The position numbers and the translations under genes were made by a program. From Catenaria anguillulae PL171 (Eukaryota > Blastocladiomycota > Blastocladiomycetes > Blastocladiales > Catenariaceae): a stretch of 64,000 nt of DNA. Numbering within the stretch: the stretch's first letter is position 1; the number at the start of each line of letters is the position of its first letter. The DNA is taken from assembly GCA_002102555.1 (NCBI GenBank), contig MCFL01000027.1:271212-335211 (forward strand), given 5' to 3'. Below, in pieces: positions 56,207-64,000 of the stretch. The notes beneath the pieces were generated by a model. It worked only from the letters and a program-made list of their open reading frames with translations, was not told the origin of the DNA and did no database searches.

Positions 56207-59200
56207 TCAACGAAGGTAATACATAAACGATGCTTCCCGCTGCCGAATCACTGTTTCCTTGTCTACATAGACATTCAGTAGCCACTTATTGCACTTTTCG
56301 ACGCAATTGTCACGCGTGATACCCTCCTCAGCTGCCATTGAGCCAAAATACGGAACAAGATGCGCCGCTGCGACGAATTGGTCGAGCCCAATGACACCAA
56401 GGCGGTCCTTGGACAGAATCGGCACACCGCTTGTACCCTCTGTGAGAAGATAGCGTTGGAGGGGTGGGCCACTTCCTGACGTGAATCGAGTGAAGTAGCG
56501 GCCAAAGCTGACGAGATACTGGACAGGGCGAGAGGCGTGGACGGCGTCGATTGTTGGAAAGTAGTCAAAGCGCAAGAACAGATGGGGAAGGAACACAGAT
56601 TTGGTGTTGTTGAGGTTGTCAATCTGCAAATGAAATCAAGTGGCTGGTCAGAACATAAATCATGTGCATGGAAACAGGTTGCGAGCATGTGTAGATGTAC
56701 AATTGCAAAATCACGTCGGACATGTCCATGAAACGTGGTGACGCGACCAAAAATGGTTTCCTCGACCACGGCTTGGGCCACGTTGCTCCATCGATCGATT
56801 ACGAGCTTTTCGGCAGGAGCAATCTGCGAGTTTGGTGGAAAAAAAAGTGGGAGCAAAGGATGTGGTGGCAGTGTGAGCAACACAACAGAGAACCAAGCAA
56901 AATGAGACGCACATTGTGGATTCGATAGCGTAGAGTCTCTTCAACGTCACGGGCACTGAAGTCCCCAAATGGACGTTGCCTGCAAATGACATTTAGTCAG
57001 CAAAGTGTGGGAAGAACTGGCCATTCAAAAATGAGAAACATACTCAATCGCCGTCATGACATATTCTCCAAACAACCGCCGTAATCCCTTGAGATCAGCA
57101 AAACGAGCTTCGAGATCCGCAAGCGCATCCCACGCTGGCCCACGGCGTGCTCGGAGCTTGGTGAACAGCGACCATGCATGGCGATTCTCACCAAGGATTT
57201 CGCCGACAGAGGTGGCGGAATTTTGGGTTGGGGAAGAATCCTCGTCATCTGAGCAATCGGGTAACGAGCAGTTGTTGGATGCTTGATATTTGGCTGAGGC
57301 TGGCGGAAGTGATGGGCAGCGCGGGTCATTCGCCATTGACCCAGACCGGACATCTTCCACGTGATGAAGGATTGCTCGAGCGGCAGGTCCCCAGTTACGA
57401 TGGTTGACAAGGTGTGGATGGTAAAGAGCCAGGTGGGTGAATTGCGCACAGAATGCATCGTATGCGATGACGCGGTCAAAAGAAGCAGTCTCAAGGCTGC
57501 CTCGGCCATTTGTGCGTTTCGAGGGTGCCTTGACGGCGGTTTTATGAAGAAGCTCGACGTGCAATGCGGTTGTTGTGCCATGTGTTGTACCAAAGCGGAT
57601 GGTCGACGGCGAGAAATGATTGATCATGTGAAAGGTGACTGCTTGAGGGACTGCAGTGTCAAATGCATTGAAGTATTCGGGAACGAGAAAGAAGAAGTGG
57701 TCAAGCTCGTCGTCGAGTTGGGCAAGCATGGTTGACGTGATGTGCCGCGCACGGGAGAGGTGCATGAGTGTCGCAAAGGAAGTGAAGATGCCGACGACAA
57801 TCATGTTGATAGTGGCCGCATTTTCGCCGTCAAAGAAGTCGACAAGAATCAATGGGAACACCTAAATGATGGTTGGTTGTGTTATGTGTCAGTAGGGAGG
57901 GAACGAGATGGACAGCCTGGCACAAGCAGCCGTACGCAAGCCAGGGAATGCCACTCGGCACCAGTAAGCATGGTGAAGTCCGAAATCGATAAGGCACGAA
58001 GAGCACTGGCTGTGCACATGGGAACAGCATGAAGTCGGCCGAACAACTTCTTGCGCACGGCAGTCCGATTGGAACAGAGCGTGGCAAGTACTCCACAGAG
58101 ATGCCGCCCAAAAACGCCAATCAAGAGCTGATGCAAGTCGTCTGTGGTAAAGGCGTTGTAAATGTTGAAGTTTGGAAGATCCCAGAAAGCAGACTACATG
58201 CAAATCAAAAACGGCCGTCAGAATTGACACTGACAAGAGAGACAAGTAAATGATTGGCACATACCCACATGCTCAAATGAATGCCATCGTCCATCTCTTG
58301 CTTTTCGACTGCTGCTTTGGTCACCATGCCTGAATGTGCAACTCCATATAGGTCCTTGACGTCGGTCATTTCGCGTGCTTGAACATGCTGGCAACGCATC
58401 ACAAATGATTCGGCCTTTGTTGGACAGATAGGACATGCACGGTTTTGCTTGGTAAGGCCCACAAGGGCAAGCTCGGGAAGGTCGGCAATGTAAAGAAGAA
58501 GGTGCGGATGCGCCATGTAGTAATTGCCGTTTGGGAAGCGCATGGGCGTGCCGCTAAATGAATGAAATCATGATGGCAACTGTAAGCGAGTGACTGTGGC
58601 AGGTTGAAATGAAAAGTGAGTAGTCGAACCTCGTGCAGGCATCAATGAAGTCGCTTTTGCCGAAAAACAAGTGGCGAAGGGCCTTGTGAAACACCTCCTT
58701 GTTGATATGAGATGCATCAGACATGATGGAAACGTCGATGTGCTCTTCTGCCGGTTGCACGAGATATCCAACCAAGACAGCGGCCCCAGTACTTGGGCTG
58801 GCTCGAGCTTCAGACGAATGCATTGCACAGGAGAGGTATATCGGCCACAGAGAGCGGCGGTTGAACACCTGAACGATGTGGCGGCGGCAACTGAATATTG
58901 AGAGGGATTCAGGACAGAAACAAACAGATCAGACATGGAGAGAACATACAACACTCTTGTCGGAAGATAGGACAAGTGGGACAAGGACATGGCCAATGGG
59001 AAGCAGTTTGAGAGCTTCCGCCCACGCGTCGCCGGTCTTGATGTCACTGAAAACGCGCTCAAGGCCACTTGGAGTGGAGCGCAAGTGAACCTCGGGCTCC
59101 ATGGAGAGTTGCGTGGCAAGATGCGGAAGGGAGACAATAGTGCGAACACAGGCAAGGAGATCACGGAAGTAGAATGTGTATTCGCGCCCGTGCTCGTCCT

Positions 59201-59959
59201 TGAAAGTCACCTTGTTGCCGAGGAGAGCAAAACTCGACTCCATGATAAGCTTTCGACTTTGGGTTGGCGACAAGATTTCGGATGCACGGTCGGGCATTTG
59301 CGCCATGAGTAAGTTGTTGAGAGCAAGCGCTTGCGCATCGGAGAGTCGAGCCTCCACGTGCATGAAATAGGCGAGCTCGAAGGAAAATAGACTGGGGAAT
59401 GGGTGGAAAGGCGGTAGATGTGGATCTGGAGGCTCGGGAATGACCTCGTCTGGGATGATTGAAGGGTCGAGTGGTGTGGGAGGATGGCAATCTGAGGCGA
59501 AGAATTTCCCTATTGGTGTGGTGTGCATGTCTTAGTACCATTGCCAGTCAATTGGGGGTGATTTGACGCACCCGCTTCGTCATAGCGAAAGCCTCGAATT
59601 TCAATGCCAGGGCGGGTGTTTTGGCCAGGGTCGGTGTCAACGTCCATCACTGACGGGTCGGGGGCAGAGTCGGACACATTCCGATCGTCGGGCATGTTTC
59701 GTAGGCGAAAGTCAGGCTCCGGATCGGGAGGCGGACCATCAGGAAAGTCAGGAGGTATGAAATCGGGGTCGTGGCCGTCACGGAAAACGCTCGTCGGTAC
59801 TTGGTTGCTGGCGCCAAACTCATCCACACATGTGCCGCCTCGCCAATGGCCCTGGTGAATCTTGCGGCCGTGGGCAGATTTGAATCGACAAATGCAGAGT
59901 CCACACGGGTACGGGTATGTTTTTGGATCTTGCTGCTGAATTGTGCGGCGCGGTGACAT
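55758..59959 (-). mobile_element. Plavaka/KDZ-type DNA transposon, ends not found
   Basis: A transposase gene with nine or more short introns fills this stretch. Domain order (C2H2-like zinc finger, acidic linker, large helical DDE-type catalytic region with the SSDKS and DLHQLLIGVFGRHL blocks) is that of the fungal Plavaka family of cut-and-paste elements. I searched 55546-55757 and 59960-60690 for terminal inverted repeats and target-site duplications and found nothing convincing, so the boundaries given are those of coding-like sequence. Confidence 0.7.
56207..59959 (-). CDS. Plavaka-family transposase, apparently intact frame
   Basis: Starts MSPRRTIQQQDPKTYPYPCG with a C2H2-like finger (CGLCICRFKSAHGRKIHQGH). 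Exons then give VIPDEVIPEPPDP-type acidic linker, FRDLLACVRTIVSLPHLATQ, WAEALKLLPIGHVLVPLVLS, the SSDKS motif joined to RRSLWPIYLSCAMHSSEA, MAHPHLLLYIADLPELALVG, NRACPICPTK, WDLPNFNIYNAFTTDDLHQL, VPEYFNAFDTAVPQAVTFHM and an end EASFMYYLR. All introns are about 50-90 nt with GT-AG ends and every join I checked keeps frame with no internal stop. LSSDKS followed by W-P-x-Y-L-S, and the DDLHQLLIGVFG block, are Plavaka hallmarks. Acts in the nucleus on its own ends. Possible extra 3' exon to 55758. Confidence 0.78.
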
Positions 59960-60685
59960 GTTGACTTTGGAGCTGGATAGAAGAAGACGGTCGCTTTCAG
60001 TACTCGGTATGATACCCTGGTTTTCATAGCAGACGTGGCCAGGCGTGAGCCAGGCTCAGGCGGAGCGGAGGGTTCAGCAGCGCATTTATACTGTCACGAG
60101 CGGCAAGTCCATTCTTGTGCACTGGTACATTGTCCGAGTCGAATCTTTCTGAATGCTCCATGATCGAGGTAGATTTACCATGCCCGGAGCCGCTGACGTC
60201 ATGCATGAGTGGCGATGCACATCAAACTGCGCATGAGGATGCGGTGCCGGTCCATTTCATGTACGTATGCCTGCAAGACCCCATTGAAACAGTGCGCCCG
60301 TATATTTGTCACATGTAACGGACGAAATGCTGGACTAAATCTCCTCATTTGTCGGTATCGCGTCAAATTGCCCACAATTGCCTCAAATGTTCGCACCTTC
60401 CACGCTTCTTTCGCGTTGCATAGAACAGTCACCGCATGCGTGTCGCGTGCACTTCGGTTGTCCGCAAGCTCACTTTCGTTTTATTACGCTGCAAACGGTC
60501 GGCAAGGCCCATGCGCCATGTATGTCGGAAACGTTTTCGTTGCACCTGAGAGAAACCGAAGCAAAAGATACAAATGGTCCCCCCCCCCCCCCCCCCCCCC
60601 GCAACATTCACCGCCCAACGGTTTCATGGATTCTGAGTTCAGTAGCCACCATCGCAATTCCTGCTCACGACCACCGTCTAAAACA
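59960..60685. other. Intergenic region with poly-C run
   Basis: 726 bp between the transposase start (leftward) and the next gene (rightward). Contains the C22 run at 60579-60600. A long open frame on the plus strand continues into the next gene but has no good start or composition before 60686. Confidence 0.5.
60579..60600. repeat. 22-nt poly-C homopolymer
   Basis: Twenty-two consecutive C residues seen directly, 86 nt before the next start codon. The complementary G22 can form G-quadruplex. Its true length is likely uncertain in any assembly. Confidence 0.9.
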
Positions 60686-62474
60686 ATGGATCGCATGAAT
60701 AGTTTCTTGGCTGCCTTCGGTCAGCTCTCCGACGCCGAACGCCAACAGCTGTTCGCCCAATTCAGCCCTCCGCAGACATCCCAGCTGTCGTCGGATCCCA
60801 TCGGCCTCGAGCCGGCAGCACTCGCTTCGTCTCCTTTCAGCACTGCGCTCGACCACTCGTCCCCAGCCCTACTTTCGTCCCCTCTCAACCATACCGCGCG
60901 CTATTCGTCGCCCACAACTCGCATCTCGACGCCTGCCACGACACCCTCAGTGCAGCAACAAGTCACGGCACCTCTCTTAGAGCTTATTCCCAGGACCCCT
61001 GGCCCTCGCCCAGCTACTCTTCGTCCCGCGCCTCGCTCGGCCGCGTCCGTTGGTAATCCAACTGTCACCGCGCGGCCTTCCATCGCCCACCCCAATGTCA
61101 CCATGCAGTCTGAGGCTGTGGATGTGACCGCAACACACACGCCCGCTCCACAACCGAAGCCAGGCCGCAAGTTCTCCAATCTTAGCGACGCGATTGCCAC
61201 CATGACGCCAGATCAGGTCAATCAAGCCGTTCAGTCGTCCAAGCGCTCCCTGGAAGAGGTGCAAATGCCGCCTGCGCCTGTCAAGAAGTCGCGCAAGAAC
61301 GAGCCCGAGTTTGATGGCGACATCGTCATCGATAAGAAAGAGGCCAGCAAGTGGGATGGTGACGTGTCCAGGCACATCCGCGCCCGGCTCGTTGCTATGC
61401 TCCCAACGGACTTCAACTCGGCGGTGCGGGTCCTGTATGCGGTGTCTGGTGTCAAGGAAGGGTACTTGACCCTGACAAAGGTATGTATTACTGCCACACT
61501 CTTCCAGTTTGGTTTATCATTCATCCACTCATGTGTAACTGCACTTGCACAGTACCTCACGTTGCTCGAACGAGCCAAGGTGGCATTGCAAGCCCGCAAG
61601 GTCTCTGCCGCCCAATCCGCCCTGGCTCAGAAGGAATTGCTGCCCGGGGCTGAGGCGCTCATTAACGACCTGGATGGCGCCAGCTGCGCCACCGATTCTG
61701 TTTTCCTCAAGTTCTCTGCGGCCCGAGACGACTGGGCCACTATCGCCATGGTCTCCTGGGATGACAAGGATGGTGCACAAGTTGCCACCGCTCGGCCAAT
61801 CTTTGTGCAGTATGTGGCCAACATCGTCACACACAGGAGTGCGTTCCATAAGCTTATCCTCATGCTTCTCTAATTGGTGACTAATCTCGATGGGCACATG
61901 ATTCAGCTGCCAAGTTGGCCGAGTCGATGTCGGCACAGCTTATCGCTGCGAACAAATTGGCCAACGTCTCGCAAGCCGCGTACGTCCCGTCCCCTCTCGT
62001 CCAAGATCGCCTCCCGCAGATTTTGGCCACGTGTGTAGTGATGGTATGTCTGCATTTGCACGTCATACTGATTGCCAGTGTTTAGCTTGCTCATTTTCGT
62101 ACCTCACTTTTCTTGTTTGCCAGTTTTTGTCCGGCTTCAAGCAATCACTCCCCATGTTGTCCACGCTCTGCAACATGTGGGATGGGACGAAGCATGGCGA
62201 CACCAAGACTGCCGCAATCGCAGCGTACTTTGCGGCAAACCCGTCCGACCCCGTGCTGGACGCATTGGTGGATGGTTTGCGCCCGCATTTCGTCCTTCTC
62301 GACGCCAATGCCACAGCAGTTTGTGCGTGGCAAGGGTCAGCGGCGGTTGAGCAAGGGCAAGGGCAGGGGCAAGGGCAAGTGCAGGGGCAAGGGCAAGTGC
62401 AGGGGCAAGGGCAGCAAGGGCGAGGGCAGGTGGATGGAGAGCAGGCGGCGGGTGCGGTGGGTGACGAGGAGTGA
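60686..62474 (+). CDS. Unrecognised protein with Gln/Gly repeat tail
   Basis: Exon 1 is 60686-61480, followed by an intron of 72 nt (61481-61552), exon 2 from 61553, an intron near 61775-61911, then an exon ending at 62043 and the last exon 62124-62474. It starts MDRMNSFLAAFGQLSDAERQ. Residues up to about 180 are Ser/Pro/Thr-rich; then a basic patch (PAPVKKSRKNEPEFDGDIV) that could be a nuclear signal, and a helical region (HIRARLVAMLPTDFNSAVRV; KVSAAQSALAQKELLPGAEA; AKLAESMSAQLIAANKLANV; GFKQSLPMLSTLCNMWDGTK). The tail is a G-Q-G-Q-V-type repeat ending GAVGDEE. I see no known domain. The position of the second intron is uncertain. Confidence 0.55.
62351..62430. repeat. GGGCAA-type hexamer minisatellite in coding sequence
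   Basis: About 13 imperfect copies of GGGCAA/GGGCAG/GTGCAG in frame encode the Gln/Gly tail of the protein. Likely length-polymorphic without breaking the frame. Confidence 0.85.
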
Positions 62475-63646
62475 AGTAATGGTCTGATCGTTTGGTGTTT
62501 TGTGTGTTTCTGTTCAATATTGTATTTATATTGTGTATTGTACGATTAATGAATTTTGTGTCCTTTATAACCAAAGCTCGCATTGATTGGGGTTGCATGA
62601 TCGGATGAAGTTACCAAGAATTTTGAGGGATTCGCTTGGTTACATTGGTAGAAATGAGTGGGCATTCTCAACAAATTGGAGAGAATCGTCCCGGATGGGT
62701 CACAGGCCACGATGCATAATGACCTGCTATTGCTTCGAATCCCAAACAATTGTTGATGTCACATTCGGCCCCATTGCGGACAATTCCTGCCGATGCCACC
62801 AAAAAAAAGACATTGAACAGAATGTCACAGCATTGTCGTGAATCTATGATCGATCGCCACATTAGCTGCTATTGTGCGACATGGCGCTCAATTGCGCCGA
62901 ATGCTTGCCTAACCCGATTCCCGATGTAGAGCCTATGAATGACAGCTGAGACAACATTTTTCCATGTCGATCGACAGATGTGACCACGCAAAATCCAGAG
63001 GAAATTGCCGCGCAAATGGTCCCACAGAGCACTCAATAATGCTTCAAATCGTACCAAACCTGGTGCAAAATGTAGACCTGCACTTGGGTCACATATCCGA
63101 TATTGAAAATCGAGCAAAAGAATACAAAATGCCGGCTGGGAGGATCGAACACCCGACCTTCGCTTTACGAGAGCGACGCTCTGCCACTGAGCCAAGCCGG
63201 CTTGAAGGCACAATTCCGCCATATCTTATGGCCCGCCGGCCCTCGAGTAGATGGTTTTCAGTTCCACAGTTTGCAGAGCCATGTTTGTTTGGGGAAGGGC
63301 GTTGTGGTCTCGTCCATGCTGATTTTCGTGAACGTACATATCAGGTCGAACTACAGGACTTCGTGGCGCTGGTGCAGGAAATTGTGGACGGGAAGCGCGG
63401 TCTTGCTCCCACTCCATCCGGACTTCCACTTTGTATCCCAGCCCAGTTAGCATTGCAACGAAGGAGTGCTCGGAGAAAGTCCTGAGACACCAGTAAGAGC
63501 TGTTGGCCAGAAAAAGTGCATGTAGATGAGCAGGGCATTAAGAAACAATGATGAACGACGAGGGTGTGGGGGGTGAAGATAAAGGATCAAGGGGCAGAAA
63601 AGTAAACACAAATGGTTGGAACGCAGCAATTGCGAAGAAATACACT
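62475..63646. other. Intergenic region containing tRNA-Thr
   Basis: 1.2 kb between the repeat-tail protein and the aminotransferase 3' end. Apart from the tRNA gene I find only A/T-rich 3' sequence near 62510-62560 and frames without motifs. Confidence 0.55.
63130..63201 (-). tRNA. tRNA-Thr, anticodon CGT (second copy)
   Basis: The reverse complement is identical, base for base, to the 72-nt tRNA at 20499-20570, with the same T-T mismatch in the T-stem. The 5' flank also resembles that copy (TGGCGGAA followed by TTCAAG just before the gene), and T-rich DNA follows its 3' end. Confidence 0.95.
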
Positions 63647-64000
63647 CTAATCCAACTGCTCAATGCTCTTCCACGCTTGCGCCAAGACCTCAAACTTGTC
63701 GGGCAATCCAACCTTGATGCGGACATACGTCGGCCGCTCATAACCATACTTGCCTGCCCTCACGGGCGTTCCGGCCACACGCGCAGCTTCCACAAGCACA
63801 TCTGCAACGCGGGCGTCCTTGACATCAATCCAAATCCAGCTCAAAAAGTCTTGGCCGTGGAACTCCCATTCGTGGGTGCCAAACTTTGCCTTCATGTCCT
63901 TGGACACTTGGGTCAAGACCTCGATTTGCGCTGCACGCCACTTTGCCGTGTTGTTCCACGTCTTGTTGACAAAGTCGTCGTCGCGGACCACGGGCCGACA
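63647..64000 (-). CDS. PLP-dependent aminotransferase, C-terminal part (alliinase-C-like)
   Basis: The open frame enters from beyond the right edge and stops at 63647, giving at least 117 residues. The piece reads RPVVRDDDFVNKTWNNTAKW, RAAQIEVLTQVSKDMKAKFG, a hydrophobic strand FLSWIWIDVKD, AGTPVRAGKYGY, then TYVRIKVGLPDKFEVLAQAW. A final strand YVRIxVxxxDxFxxLxxxW after GxxFG-like AGKYGY is the small-domain end of fold-type I aminotransferases; the spacing resembles the alliinase-C/tryptophan aminotransferase group. The PLP lysine would lie outside the window. Substrate cannot be named. Confidence 0.6.
   Translation of the reverse strand, partial: CRPVVRDDDFVNKTWNNTAKWRAAQIEVLTQVSKDMKAKFGTHEWEFHGQDFLSWIWIDVKDARVADVLVEAARVAGTPVRAGKYGYERPTYVRIKVGLPDKFEVLAQAWKSIEQLD

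Noticed and set aside
55574-60294. CACTGT / ACAGTG pair as terminal repeats of the transposon
   Set aside because: Only six bases match, similarity does not extend inward, and flanking bases show no target-site duplication.
60209-60685. Upstream extension of the Gln/Gly-tail protein through the poly-C run
   Set aside because: Sequence before 60686 is Cys/Arg-rich and unlike the protein, and the run of prolines comes only from C22; likely non-coding.
1-64000. CRISPR arrays, operons, prophage or bacterial features
   Set aside because: No direct-repeat arrays with spacers, no ribosome-binding sites or polycistrons; the DNA is clearly eukaryotic nuclear.

Overview
The window is nuclear DNA of a eukaryote. 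Genes are split by short GT-AG introns, mostly about 55-140 nt; tRNA genes stand alone; there are no operons. The products point to an early-diverging, zoosporic (flagellated) fungus. It carries fungal-type VTC1, Sec2, Tap42, Rrn6-like and cardiolipin synthase genes. It also has genes that Dikarya mostly lack: a CatSper-like one-repeat cation channel, a methylmalonyl-CoA epimerase and an exportin-6-like karyopherin. Blastocladiomycota is my best guess, and that is inference only.

Layout. 1-1.8 kb: no supportable gene. 1.8-5.2 kb: ER cyclophilin, a Yfh7-like P-loop kinase and a DUF2358 protein. 5.6-9.8 kb: Sec2-type Rab exchange factor, divergent from a RAD51 paralog. 10.5-15 kb: CatSper-like channel and a mitochondrial beta-carbonic anhydrase whose presequence starts in a 20-nt exon. 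15-20 kb: exportin-6-like protein and methylmalonyl-CoA epimerase. 20.5-24.6 kb: tRNA-Thr(CGT), a small HVA1/TUDOR-like protein, TRAX and VTC1. 25-29 kb: SAGA deubiquitinase Ubp8/USP22, divergent from D-glycerate 3-kinase. 29-35.5 kb: C2-domain protein, promethin/LDAF1-like lipid-droplet protein and ORC1. 36-38 kb: an unidentified ORF and gene-poor DNA. 38-45.6 kb: RPS11, cardiolipin synthase, Rrn6-like factor and Tap42. 46-55.5 kb: a single-pass membrane protein, then two tandem multi-pass membrane lipases. 55.7-60 kb: a Plavaka/KDZ-type DNA transposon with a near-complete transposase. 60.6-64 kb: an unrecognised Gln/Gly-tailed protein, a second copy of tRNA-Thr(CGT), and the C-terminal part of a PLP aminotransferase running off the window.

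Most genes are housekeeping and are not functionally clustered. The points most worth a second look are these: the tandem lipase pair, in which the upstream copy has lost its catalytic serine; the CatSper-like channel; the transposon; five single-base frame breaks in UBP8 and ORC1, four of them in families I can align and all in homopolymer runs; a heat-shock-element-like array upstream of TAP42; and several introns that are multiples of three without stops.
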